DNA of 7,515 nucleotides from Bacillota bacterium (lineage in GTDB: Bacteria > Bacillota_I > Bacilli_A > MOL361 > Turicibacteraceae): assembly GCA_003486705.1 (NCBI GenBank), contig DNGE01000065.1:8316-15830 (forward strand), in the 5' to 3' direction. The notes beneath the pieces were generated by a model. That model saw only the letters and a list, made by a program, of their open reading frames with translations, did no database searches and was not told the origin of the DNA. Every line of letters begins with the position of its first letter. Within the stretch, counting starts at the first letter, position 1. Shown here piece by piece: positions 1 to 6,590 of the stretch. The position numbers and the translations under genes are program-made.

Positions 1-67
1 CTAACGATACACAACGAGTCGACATTACTTTTACTTGCGGTTGTAACCTATAACCATTTATGCGCAA
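1..67 (-). CDS. Start of an unrecognised ORF, cut by the window edge
   Basis: This is a tentative reading frame that begins with TTG and stays open for 22 codons to the left edge. A good Shine-Dalgarno sequence, AGGAGGG at 74-80, lies 6 bases upstream of the TTG, which is the main reason to list it. The visible peptide begins MRINGYRLQPQVK and is basic and polar, with no motif I recognise. A nearby ATG (codon at 56-58, in another frame) stops after eight codons, so TTG is the better start. It lies 78 bp downstream of the small ORF at 146-214. In Bacillus, rpsO is followed by pnp, but this N-terminus does not resemble polynucleotide phosphorylase. It could be a real gene or a chance open frame; the sequence to the left would decide. 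Confidence 0.3.
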   Translation of the reverse strand, partial: MRINGYRLQPQVKVMSTRCVSL

Positions 68-145
68 AACAGACCCTCCTAATGATTTAACCACATTGTT
101 TTTTTTATGTAGAGCCGTCTTAGACAAAAAGATTTCAACTGTTAA

Positions 146-214
146 CTAGCCATTAAAAATAAAATCATATATTAGATTCAACGAATCTGTTTGAATAATA
201 ACAAAAATATTCAT
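146..214 (-). CDS. Possible 22-residue peptide ORF downstream of rpsO
   Basis: This short frame starts with ATG and ends with TAG. It is preceded by a very strong ribosome binding site, AAGGAGGAGG (222-231), ending 7 bases before the ATG. The peptide begins MNIFVIIQTDS and ends IYDFIFNG. It is hydrophobic with few charges, and it is too short for a secure transmembrane call. The frame sits just after the rpsO terminator and upstream of a second ORF that has its own ribosome binding site, so a leader peptide or a small protein made by readthrough are both possible. I see no convincing promoter of its own. A hairpin at 224-257 can hide its Shine-Dalgarno, and a 15-bp palindrome lies inside the frame. 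I do not recognise the peptide. The strong ribosome binding site is the only real argument for translation. Confidence 0.33.
   Translation of the reverse strand: MNIFVIIQTDSLNLIYDFIFNG
174..188. repeat. Short perfect inverted repeat inside the small ORF
   Basis: The sequence is AGATTC, three bases, then GAATCT. The arms are perfect 6-bp complements. It could form a tiny hairpin in RNA or act as a protein-binding half-site pair, but there is no U-tract, so it is not a terminator. It may be chance in such AT-rich DNA. Confidence 0.35.
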
Positions 215-223
215 AACAGCACC

Positions 224-257
224 TCCTCCTTGACTGATCTTTGTCAGTCTTTGAGGA
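224..257 (-). promoter_or_regulatory. Hairpin that can sequester the ribosome binding site of the small ORF
   Basis: On the minus strand, UCCUC (253-257) can pair with GAGGA (224-228), which is part of the Shine-Dalgarno of the ORF at 146-214. Inside it, GACUGA (244-249) pairs perfectly with UCAGUC (232-237) around a 6-base loop. The two helices are separated by a symmetric 3x3 internal loop. The pairing is directly visible; its use as a translational switch is inference. It lies immediately after the rpsO terminator, so it would be transcribed only on readthrough or from an unseen promoter. Confidence 0.4.
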
Positions 258-289
258 TAAAAAAAGCCATCACCGAAGTGATGGTTTTT
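257..289 (-). terminator. Rho-independent terminator of rpsO
   Basis: On the minus strand a 7-bp stem CCATCAC/GTGATGG closes a stable UUCG tetraloop (274-277) and is followed by C and seven T residues. An A-run precedes the stem. It begins about 13 bp after the rpsO stop codon and closes the rpsO transcription unit. Confidence 0.93.
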
Positions 290-296
290 AGCAATA

Positions 297-566
297 TTAT
301 CGACGTAATCCTAAGCGCTCGATTAATGCAGCATAACGCTTGATGTCTTTGTTACGTAAGTAAGTTAATAAGTTACGACGCTTACCAACCATGCGTAATA
401 ATCCACGACGTGAATGATGATCTTGCTTGTGTGCTTTTAAGTGATCATTTAAACGGTTGATTTCAGCAGTTAATACAGCGATTTGTACTTCTGGAGAACC
501 TGTATCTCCTTCGTGTACTGCGTAAGCTTTGATGATTTCAGTTTTTTCTAATTTAGTAATAGCCAT
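297..566 (-). CDS. rpsO: 30S ribosomal protein S15
   Basis: This is small-subunit ribosomal protein S15, which binds the central domain of 16S rRNA at the helix 20-21-22 junction early in assembly. At 89 residues it is the normal family length. The hallmark sequence is intact: TGSPEVQIA (22-30), then HLKAHKQDHHSRRGLL (42-57), the MVGKRRNLLTYL segment and the C-terminal LIERLGLRR. The ATG start follows a perfect AGGAGG Shine-Dalgarno (575-580). It has its own promoter overlapping the end of ribF and a terminator just downstream, so it can be made independently of truB-ribF. The truB-ribF-rpsO order is common in Bacilli. In several bacteria S15 represses its own translation through its mRNA leader, and the leader here has features that could serve this. 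Confidence 0.99.
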   Translation of the reverse strand: MAITKLEKTEIIKAYAVHEGDTGSPEVQIAVLTAEINRLNDHLKAHKQDHHSRRGLLRMVGKRRNLLTYLRNKDIKRYAALIERLGLRR

Positions 567-570
567 TTTT

Positions 571-645
571 GTTACCTCCTAAAATTTTTAATTCCCCTTA
601 TTCCAAGATAGTCGCTGGAGGAGCAAACCACATAGAGTAAGGACA
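571..645 (-). promoter_or_regulatory. rpsO 5' leader, candidate S15 autoregulatory RNA
   Basis: About 75 bases separate the predicted transcription start (about 645) from the rpsO ribosome binding site region. The leader RNA contains CUCCUCC (617-623), which can pair with the AGGAGG Shine-Dalgarno (575-580) over 5 bp. It also contains a long-range helix UCCUUA (638-643) with UAAGGG (595-600). Together these allow alternative folds in which the start site is open or closed. S15 autoregulation by structurally diverse leaders is established in other bacteria; assigning it here is inference. Confidence 0.42.
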
Positions 646-651
646 TTTATT

Positions 652-679
652 ATTATATCATCATTTTAAATTAATTCAA
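652..679 (-). promoter_or_regulatory. Promoter for rpsO (extended -10, SigA type)
   Basis: On the minus strand TATAAT (652-657) is a perfect -10 box carrying the extended TG motif (TGATATAAT, 652-660). A -35-like TTGAAT (674-679) lies 16 bases upstream, inside the last codons of ribF. This gives a leader of about 75 to 80 bases before rpsO. Confidence 0.72.
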
Positions 680-1600
680 GTCTAAACCAAAATAACTTTT
701 AACTTCTTTTTTGTCATTGTGGAGTTGTTCCATTAACACATCAATGGATGGAAATTTCTTCTCTGTTCTCAAATAATGATAAAAATCAAGTTGCAAGGTT
801 TGACCATATAGATCCCCTTCAAATTCTAATACATGAACCTCAATACTGATGTCATTATTAAAATTAAAGGTTGGATTATGGCCAATATTACACATTCCCA
901 TGTATTCGTGATTGTCAATCCACACCTTCACCGCATAGACACCCTTTTTAGGGATGACATACGGTGCTTCTAGTGCTAAATTAGCGGTAGGAAAGCCAAT
1001 CGTTCTTCCTTTTTGAGCCCCCGTCACGACTTTACCTGTGATACGATAGGGGCGGCCAAGCATTAAATTCACCTTTTCGATCATGCCGTTACTCAAATAG
1101 TTTTTGATTTGAGTTGCACCTATTTTTTCATCGTGAAGTTCACGTTTTTCGATGACACTCATTGTAAAAGAATTCGGATATTGTTGTAAAAACGTTGTAT
1201 CGCCTTCCCCCATGCGACCGAAGCGAAAATCAAAACCAGTGGCAACGTGTAACACACCTAAATCAATCAAATACTTCTGAACAAAATCAGTTGCTGACAA
1301 CTGAGCTAGTGTTTCATCAAACGGTAAAATGACCAAGTAATCCACACCCAGTGTCTCGAGCAGACGAACTTTTTCTGTTGGTGGCGTTAGCAAGTGGTCA
1401 CTCTCTAACTTCTTTAACACAACATTAGGATTAGGCGAAAACGTCATCACGGCACTTTTCAGGTTATGTTTTCTTCCATATGCAACTGCACGTTCAATCA
1501 CTTCTTGATGTGCGAGATGCAAGCCATCAAAATACCCTAGTGCAATCGATAATGGTGTATCTAAATTAATGGGCGACCCTTCATAATATATTACTTCCAT
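671..1600 (-). CDS. ribF: Bifunctional riboflavin kinase / FAD synthetase
   Basis: This cytoplasmic enzyme phosphorylates riboflavin to FMN and adenylylates FMN to FAD. The N-terminal nucleotidyltransferase domain has GYFDGLHLAH (22-31) and GFDFRFG (122-128). The C-terminal kinase domain has GRTIGFPTAN (198-207, with the PTAN metal and nucleotide motif), GVYAVKV, CNIGHNPTF and the IEV glutamate near 254. I chose the ATG at 1598-1600, giving 309 residues, because AGGAAGTGAG lies well placed before it. The in-frame GTG at 1607-1609 abuts AGGA and leaves no room for a ribosome binding site. The gene follows truB by 12 bp and its Shine-Dalgarno overlaps the truB stop. The transferase motifs are divergent: the usual HxGH is HLAH, and the usual ISSTxIR is IGATQIK (160-166). 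The kinase half looks fully intact, so FAD synthesis is the less certain of the two activities. Confidence 0.96.
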   Translation of the reverse strand: MEVIYYEGSPINLDTPLSIALGYFDGLHLAHQEVIERAVAYGRKHNLKSAVMTFSPNPNVVLKKLESDHLLTPPTEKVRLLETLGVDYLVILPFDETLAQLSATDFVQKYLIDLGVLHVATGFDFRFGRMGEGDTTFLQQYPNSFTMSVIEKRELHDEKIGATQIKNYLSNGMIEKVNLMLGRPYRITGKVVTGAQKGRTIGFPTANLALEAPYVIPKKGVYAVKVWIDNHEYMGMCNIGHNPTFNFNNDISIEVHVLEFEGDLYGQTLQLDFYHYLRTEKKFPSIDVLMEQLHNDKKEVKSYFGLDLN

Positions 1601-1612
1601 AACTCTCACTTC

Positions 1613-2512
1613 CTAGAATAAACCTCTGACCGACTTGTACATATCAGTCGTTGGATGTTTTTCATAAATAGCTAAACATTCCCCACTTGGGCTGTAGATT
1701 GCAAACGGTGATACAGTTGGATGGTTCACTTGATTTGGATACAACTGAACTCCATTTCGAACTAGGCGTTCAACGCGCTCATCTACCTTAACAGATGGAA
1801 AATCAACTAACGCTTCTTCAATGGTTAACATCTGTAGATTTCCTTCTTCTACTGATTGTTTGAATTGTTCAAGCGTTTGGCAACGGTCAATCGTAATACT
1901 ACCCGACCCAATACGACGTAAATGTGACATATGAGCTGGGTATCCTAATAATTCACCCATTGTAACCGCAACGGTACGAACATATAATCCCTTACTTCCA
2001 CGCACTCTAAAGCTAAACTTAACGAGTCCCTCTTCTGTTTTGATCGGTTGACCTAATAATTCAAGTTCAAAGATTGTCACTTCACGCGTTGGGCGCTCTA
2101 CTTCAATGCCAGCGCGTGCATATTCATATAATTTCTTCCCATTCACTTTAACCGCTGAATACATCGGTGGCGTTTGGGTACTTGTTCCAATCATTTTTTT
2201 CAATACTTCTTCAATTAATTCAACTGTTATCTCTTGTTCCACTAATTTCTTTTCAACGACTTCGCCATCTGCATCTTCTGTTGTAGTTGAGAATCCTAGT
2301 GTCACTTCCCCTAAATATTCTTTTTCCTCCGCAGTTAGAAACTGTGAAATCTTTGTCGCACGACCCACGCAAATTGGTAATACACCCGTCACACTTGGAT
2401 CAAGAGTTCCTGTATGTCCTACTTTTTTGGTTTTTAAGATCTTTCGTACTTTAAAAACGCAATCGTGTGAAGTCATTCCCGCTGGTTTATCTAATAGCAC
2501 AACACCATTCAT
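1613..2512 (-). CDS. truB: tRNA pseudouridine(55) synthase TruB
   Basis: TruB converts uridine 55 in the T-loop of nearly all tRNAs to pseudouridine and also assists tRNA folding. At 299 residues it is a normal bacterial length. The N-terminus MNGVVLLDKPAGMTSHD is the conserved family start. The catalytic motif GHTGTLDPSVTGVLP (32-46) carries the nucleophile Asp38. YSAVKVNGKKLYEYAR and the RGSKGLYVRT segment are the further family blocks, followed by a C-terminal PUA-like region. The ATG follows a GAGGTGA ribosome binding site at 5-base spacing. A strong promoter lies 80 bp upstream, so truB-ribF can be transcribed apart from hemW. In Bacillus truB follows rbfA in the nusA-infB cluster; here it follows hemW, an altered neighbourhood. 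Confidence 0.98.
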   Translation of the reverse strand: MNGVVLLDKPAGMTSHDCVFKVRKILKTKKVGHTGTLDPSVTGVLPICVGRATKISQFLTAEEKEYLGEVTLGFSTTTEDADGEVVEKKLVEQEITVELIEEVLKKMIGTSTQTPPMYSAVKVNGKKLYEYARAGIEVERPTREVTIFELELLGQPIKTEEGLVKFSFRVRGSKGLYVRTVAVTMGELLGYPAHMSHLRRIGSGSITIDRCQTLEQFKQSVEEGNLQMLTIEEALVDFPSVKVDERVERLVRNGVQLYPNQVNHPTVSPFAIYSPSGECLAIYEKHPTTDMYKSVRGLF

Positions 2513-2540
2513 ATCTTCACCTCAATTTTATCATATTTAA

Positions 2541-2554
2541 ACGAGTCTCCTCGT
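2541..2554 (-). repeat. Small hairpin in the truB leader
   Basis: On the minus strand ACGAG pairs with CTCGT around a GAGA tetraloop, which fits the stable GNRA class. It lies about 30 bases before the truB start and downstream of the truB promoter, so it is in the 5' leader of the mRNA. No U-tract follows. It may stabilise the mRNA end or be incidental. Confidence 0.45.
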
Positions 2555-2589
2555 ATTGATAATTTTCTTTATAAAAATCATACTTTTCT

Positions 2590-2618
2590 ATTATAGATAA
2601 CCTACCTCTTTTAATCAA
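2590..2618 (-). promoter_or_regulatory. Promoter for truB-ribF (SigA type)
   Basis: On the minus strand TTGATT (2613-2618) and a perfect TATAAT (2590-2595) are separated by exactly 17 bases. The -35 lies just past the hemW stop codon. The transcription start would fall near 2583, giving a leader of about 70 bases before truB. Confidence 0.78.
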
Positions 2619-2624
2619 TTGTTT

Positions 2625-3761
2625 TTAAATAGATAACAAAAATTGTTCGAAGACATCATTTGCTAACAATAACCCTTTCGGTGTTAGCGAAAGTTGTGAT
2701 CCTAAGAGTTGCAATTGACCTTGTTTCAGTAACGGTTCGTACGCTTTTTCATATAAAGCCATTAAGTCTGTTTCAAAACGTTGACTCAATGCCTTTAAAT
2801 CGACACCGTCGATGAGTCTCAGACCTAAAAACATAGATTCTTCAATTTTTTCTTCTCTTGTCAATTCAGTTTGTTCAACAACCGGTAGCGTGTTAGCTAA
2901 TAAGGCATCCATATATTTATGAATCGAACGTGTATTATGATAGCGAACACCTAAAACATAACCATGTGAGCCAAGTCCTAACCCATAATATTCTTCATTT
3001 TTCCAATAGATTTGATTATGCAGACTCGGTTTGTTTTTAGCAAAGTTGCTTATTTCATAATGTTGATACCCAAGTGCTTTTAATCGTTTGATGACATATT
3101 CATACATCGCAGCTTCAACAGCGTTATCAATAAGCTCCAATTTATCTTTCATGTAGTCAAGATATAAGGCAGTGTGTTCTTCTACAATTAAGGAATAGGC
3201 TGAGATATGTTCAACACCTAACGCTTCAATACAATCGAGGTCGTGTTTCAAGTTTTCAAGCGTTTGCCCAGGGATTGCATAAATAAGATCTAAGTTAATG
3301 TTATAAAAACCACAATCATGCAAGGTTTTCACCGCCGTTTTCACTTGCTCTGGGTTATGTCGACGCCCAATCACAGCGAGTAATTGTTCATTAAATGTTT
3401 GCACACCCATACTGATGCGCGTGATTCCATTGTGAATGAGATATTGAATTTTTTCAACGGTCAAATTTTCTGGATTCGCTTCAATTGTAAATTCTTCAAT
3501 CTTAGAGAAATCAATGTGTTGCTGCAGCCACTCAAATAATGGCGCGATTTGTTCGACACGTAGGGCTGTTGGGGTTCCACCACCGATATAGATGGTTTTA
3601 ATACCTTTAAATTGTTCCATTTGATAATAATGATTTAACTCATTGATTAATGCATCGATATAGCGTTTATGATCTTGCCCTTTTGTAAACAACTTTGGGA
3701 AGTCGCAATACGTACAAATATGATCACAAAACGGGATATGAAGATATAATCCCTCTATCAT
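2625..3761 (-). CDS. hemW: Radical SAM haem chaperone HemW (formerly called HemN-like coproporphyrinogen oxidase)
   Basis: This is a radical S-adenosylmethionine protein of the HemW family, which binds haem and delivers it to membrane-bound respiratory targets. It has 378 residues, the usual length. The 4Fe-4S motif CDHICTYC is at 12-19. The residue after CD is Phe, so the fourth cysteine typical of true HemN (CxxxCxxCxC) is missing. The SAM-binding GGGTP is at 60-64 and EANPE at 95-99. HNQIYW (248-253) is the HNxxYW haem-binding signature of HemW, and this decides the call over coproporphyrinogen dehydrogenase. The ATG follows AAGGAGGAG, and the gene begins 15 bp after the PHP gene, so the two are co-transcribed. 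In Bacillus hemW directly follows lepA; here a PHP gene separates them, and hrcA does not follow. Confidence 0.96.
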   Translation of the reverse strand: MIEGLYLHIPFCDHICTYCDFPKLFTKGQDHKRYIDALINELNHYYQMEQFKGIKTIYIGGGTPTALRVEQIAPLFEWLQQHIDFSKIEEFTIEANPENLTVEKIQYLIHNGITRISMGVQTFNEQLLAVIGRRHNPEQVKTAVKTLHDCGFYNINLDLIYAIPGQTLENLKHDLDCIEALGVEHISAYSLIVEEHTALYLDYMKDKLELIDNAVEAAMYEYVIKRLKALGYQHYEISNFAKNKPSLHNQIYWKNEEYYGLGLGSHGYVLGVRYHNTRSIHKYMDALLANTLPVVEQTELTREEKIEESMFLGLRLIDGVDLKALSQRFETDLMALYEKAYEPLLKQGQLQLLGSQLSLTPKGLLLANDVFEQFLLSI

Positions 3762-3776
3762 ATTCTCTCCTCCTTG

Positions 3777-4547
3777 TTATAGCTTGGTTACTACATTTAA
3801 ATGGCGTTTACTCGCCCAGTTTCTTGCTAGTTTGACGAATTCATCATTTAATAACTTAGGATGATGGCAATCGGCATTTATCATGACCTTAGCTTCTTTA
3901 TAGTCGTTTGCAACAAGATCCCAAAACTTTTCTAACGGATATGGATAACGGACTCCGTCAGCATATTTCTTTTTCCCACGCCTAAAACCATTTGCATTTA
4001 ATTCTAAAATGACATCGTGAGCGATGGCGCCCTCTATAATTTGACGCGATATTTTTTCCCACGTTGCATCCCACGTTGGATACATCGTTCCAAACACATC
4101 TGGATGAGCTACAATTTGAAATAATTTTGTCTCAAATGCCTCAACTAACGTTTTAGCATATGCTTCTAATTCTTGTGGTTTCGTAAACTTGAAAGCATCT
4201 GCTAATTGCCCATCGACTTCAACTTTATGTTGCGCCACAATTAAATAATCTGTTTTCTGTTCTAATTCTTTATAATAATTTAACAGATGCGGGAAATATT
4301 CGCACTCAAATGATGTTAAGACCGAAATCATCGGATAATCACGTTGTGCATTTTTTATATCTGTTAAATAAGCTTCCATCTCTGAATACTTCATACGATA
4401 TAGCATTTCAGGAAAATTTTCATATGGAACATGACAACTCATTCCAATTTCATCATACCCTTGGTTAACAGCTTCTTTAACATAATCTTCTACGGTTCCT
4501 TTGGCATGGCCGCATCGGTTATGATGGGTGTGGTAGTTACTTAACAT
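3777..4547 (-). CDS. PHP-domain phosphoesterase, histidinol-phosphatase (HisJ/HisK) family
   Basis: This 256-residue metal-dependent phosphoesterase has the PHP fold, whose best known members dephosphorylate histidinol phosphate in histidine synthesis. The metal-binding positions of the family are visible: HTHHNRCGH (6-14), His39 in GMSCHVP, Glu83 in FECEYF, His107 in AQHKV, His148 in AHPDVF, and Asp226 and His228 in NADCHHP. All are intact, so an active enzyme is likely. The ATG follows AGAGGTG at good spacing. It begins a transcription unit with hemW, after the lepA terminator. No other histidine genes are nearby, so its substrate is not established by context; a different small phosphorylated metabolite is possible. 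I therefore give the family but no symbol. Confidence 0.9.
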   Translation of the reverse strand: MLSNYHTHHNRCGHAKGTVEDYVKEAVNQGYDEIGMSCHVPYENFPEMLYRMKYSEMEAYLTDIKNAQRDYPMISVLTSFECEYFPHLLNYYKELEQKTDYLIVAQHKVEVDGQLADAFKFTKPQELEAYAKTLVEAFETKLFQIVAHPDVFGTMYPTWDATWEKISRQIIEGAIAHDVILELNANGFRRGKKKYADGVRYPYPLEKFWDLVANDYKEAKVMINADCHHPKLLNDEFVKLARNWASKRHLNVVTKL

Positions 4548-4564
4548 GAAATCACCTCTTCTTT

Positions 4565-4570
4565 ATTATA
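4565..4570 (-). promoter_or_regulatory. -10 box for the PHP gene and hemW
   Basis: On the minus strand a perfect TATAAT lies 17 bp before the PHP start codon, between it and the lepA terminator. No good -35 box is found at 16 to 18 bases spacing (CTGATG at 4588-4593 is poor). The overlapping TGATATATA gives a weak extended -10. With this -10 the mRNA leader would be very short. Confidence 0.5.
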
Positions 4571-4619
4571 TATCAAATCGTTAATCTCATCAGTTAATAC
4601 GCAATTTTGAATGTAGCTT

Positions 4620-4650
4620 AAAATAAAAAGAGGGGATCTCCCCTCTTTTT
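4620..4650 (-). terminator. Perfect hairpin terminator of lepA
   Basis: A 12-bp arm of five A residues plus GAGGGGA (4625-4636) is perfectly repeated inverted at 4639-4650, with only two bases between, so the working loop is about four bases. On the minus strand it ends in TTTTTATTTT. It starts about 10 bp after the lepA stop. The symmetry would make it work in both directions, though no plus-strand gene is present. Confidence 0.93.
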
Positions 4651-4659
4651 GTGATGATT

Positions 4660-6492
4660 TTAATCTTCGTCCATTGAAAGAACAGCCATGAATGCCTCTT
4701 GTGGTACTTCTACCGAACCAACAGACTTCATACGTTTCTTACCTTCTTTTTGTTTTTCAAGTAATTTACGCTTACGTGAAATATCTCCACCGTAACATTT
4801 CGCTAAGACATTTTTACGTAAGGCTTTAATCGTTGAACGGGCAACAATTTTTCCACCGATAGCAGCTTGAATTGGAACCTCAAACTGTTGTCTTGGGATA
4901 ATTTCTTTTAATTTTTCAGTGATAACTTTACCGCGTCCGTATGCAAAATCTTTATGAACGATTAAACTTAAGGCATCGACGATTTCACTATTTAATAAGA
5001 TATCCATTTTCACAAGTTTTGATGGTTTGTAACCAATTAACTCATAATCAAATGAAGCATATCCTTTAGTTGATGATTTTAATTGATCGAAGAAGTCGTA
5101 TACGATTTCTCCTAACGGGATTTCGTAGTTGACATGAACGCGTGTTTCATCTAAATATTGCATATCGATGAAGACCCCACGTTTTTTCTGGCAAAGCTCC
5201 ATAATTGGTCCCACATAATCGTTTGGTGTCATGATTGAAGCTTTAACATAAGGTTCTTCAATACTCTTGATTGTTTGTGGTTCTGGCATTTGTGATGGGT
5301 TATCGACAATAATTTGCGTTCCATCTGTTAAATACACATGATAAATTACCGATGGTGCTGTTGCAATTAAGTCGATGTTAAATTCACGTTCAATACGTTC
5401 TTGAATAACATCCATGTGTAATAACCCTAAGAATCCTGTACGGAAACCAAACCCTAAGGCTTGAGATGTTTCAGGTTCAAATTGTAATGACGAGTCATTT
5501 AACACTAACTTCTCTAATGCATCACGTAAATCATTATAACGTGCCGCATCAATTGGATAAAGTCCACAGAATACCATTGGATTTAACTTACGGTAACCTG
5601 GTAATGGTTCCGTTGCTGGCACTTCAGCATCTGTAATCGTATCTCCGACACGGACATTTTTAACATCTTTAATTGAAGCAGTTACGAATCCTACGTCTCC
5701 TGTTGTTAAGCAGTTCACGACTTTTTCATGTGGTGTGTGCACTCCCACTTCAACGACTTCGTACTCCGCACCCGTTGCCATCATGCGAATTTTTTGTCCT
5801 TTACGTAATGTACCATTTACAACACGAATTGACGCAATAATTCCACGGTATTGATCGTAAACAGAGTCAAAGATTAACGCTTGTAATGGTGCCTCAGGGT
5901 CCCCCGCTGGGGCTGGCACTTTCTCAACGATTTGTTCTAAGATTTCTTCAATCCCAATACCTGCTTTGGCAGAAGCTAAAACAGCATCATCGGCAGGTAA
6001 ACCAATAATATCTTCCACTTCTTGCTTCACGCGCTCTGGGTCAGCACTTGGTAAATCAATTTTATTGATTAAAGGTAAAATTTCTAAATCATTATCTAAT
6101 GCTAAATAAACATTCGCTAATGTTTGGGCTTCAATTCCTTGAGCCGCATCGACAACTAACACTGCACCTTCACAAGCTGCAAGTGAACGAGACACCTCAT
6201 ACGTAAAATCGACGTGTCCTGGTGTATCAATTAAATGTAAAATATACTCATTTCCATCTTTAGCTTTATAATTCAACTGTACGGCGTTTAATTTAATTGT
6301 AATTCCACGCTCACGTTCAAGGTCCATTGAATCTAACAGCTGCGCTTTCATCTCACGTTTTTCTAACGCATTCGTTCGCTCTAAAATACGATCCGATAAC
6401 GTTGTTTTCCCATGATCGATGTGGGCTATGATTGAAAAGTTGCGAATTCTTTTTTGTCGTTCTTTAATTTGTTCGTAGTTAATCGCACTCAC
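4660..6492 (-). CDS. lepA: Elongation factor 4 (LepA), ribosome-associated translational GTPase
   Basis: LepA (EF4) is a conserved GTPase that binds the ribosome, with reported roles in back-translocation, initiation and ribosome assembly. Numbering from the chosen start, the GTPase motifs are AHIDHGKTT (23-31), RGIT (62-65), DTPGH (89-93), NKID (143-146) and SAK (174-176). The EF-G-like domains follow, and the LepA-specific C-terminal domain is complete, including AKCYGGDISRKRKLL and the MKSVGSVEVPQ stretch. At 610 residues the protein is the usual size. I chose the GTG at 6490-6492 because GGAG (6501-6504) lies 8 bases upstream. An in-frame GTG at 6499-6501 would add three residues but overlaps that site. 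It has its own promoter and terminator. The spoIIP-yqxA-lepA order is shared with Bacillus. Confidence 0.98.
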   Translation of the reverse strand: MSAINYEQIKERQKRIRNFSIIAHIDHGKTTLSDRILERTNALEKREMKAQLLDSMDLERERGITIKLNAVQLNYKAKDGNEYILHLIDTPGHVDFTYEVSRSLAACEGAVLVVDAAQGIEAQTLANVYLALDNDLEILPLINKIDLPSADPERVKQEVEDIIGLPADDAVLASAKAGIGIEEILEQIVEKVPAPAGDPEAPLQALIFDSVYDQYRGIIASIRVVNGTLRKGQKIRMMATGAEYEVVEVGVHTPHEKVVNCLTTGDVGFVTASIKDVKNVRVGDTITDAEVPATEPLPGYRKLNPMVFCGLYPIDAARYNDLRDALEKLVLNDSSLQFEPETSQALGFGFRTGFLGLLHMDVIQERIEREFNIDLIATAPSVIYHVYLTDGTQIIVDNPSQMPEPQTIKSIEEPYVKASIMTPNDYVGPIMELCQKKRGVFIDMQYLDETRVHVNYEIPLGEIVYDFFDQLKSSTKGYASFDYELIGYKPSKLVKMDILLNSEIVDALSLIVHKDFAYGRGKVITEKLKEIIPRQQFEVPIQAAIGGKIVARSTIKALRKNVLAKCYGGDISRKRKLLEKQKEGKKRMKSVGSVEVPQEAFMAVLSMDED

Positions 6493-6527
6493 AACGCTCA
6501 CTCCATTTCGACTATAATATCCATTTT

Positions 6528-6556
6528 ATTTTACTGTAAAACATGAAAACTCACAA
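6528..6556 (-). promoter_or_regulatory. Promoter for lepA (SigA type)
   Basis: On the minus strand TTGTGA (6551-6556) and TAAAAT (6528-6533) are spaced by 17 bases, matching the vegetative consensus at 4/6 and 5/6. The start would fall near 6520, giving a leader of about 30 bases. A second -10-like TATTAT lies just downstream at 6514-6519 but lacks a good -35 box. Confidence 0.65.
6529..6541. repeat. 13-bp palindrome over the lepA -10 box, possible operator
   Basis: TTTTAC, one base, then GTAAAA is a perfect palindrome overlapping the lepA -10 and spacer. Ten of its bases (TTTTACTGTA) recur at 6644-6653, 115 bp upstream. The placement suits a repressor site, but I recognise no known operator, and AT-rich DNA makes chance possible. 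Confidence 0.38.
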
Positions 6557-6562
6557 GAAATT

Positions 6563-6582
6563 TTTTCATTTTCCAATGAAAA
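6563..6582. repeat. Inverted repeat just upstream of the lepA -35 box
   Basis: TTTTCATT and AATGAAAA are perfect 8-bp arms around a 4-base centre. The repeat ends 6 bp upstream of the -35 box. There is no U-tract and the stem is AT-rich, so a protein site or a weak RNA hairpin is more likely than a terminator. Confidence 0.42.
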
Positions 6583-6590
6583 GTCCTTTA

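Noticed and set aside
60..149. Plus-strand 29-residue frame starting ATGCGCAAAACAG
   Set aside because: No Shine-Dalgarno or promoter on that strand, and its length is expected by chance.
2522..2539. Five-codon minus-strand frame just before truB whose stop overlaps the truB ribosome binding site
   Set aside because: The nearest AGGAG is about 12 bases from its ATG, too far for good initiation, so a translational coupling role is unsupported.
2106..2540. Plus-strand 144-codon frame
   Set aside because: It lies antisense within truB, shows low-complexity Ser/Thr-rich composition and has no ribosome binding site; truB is certain.
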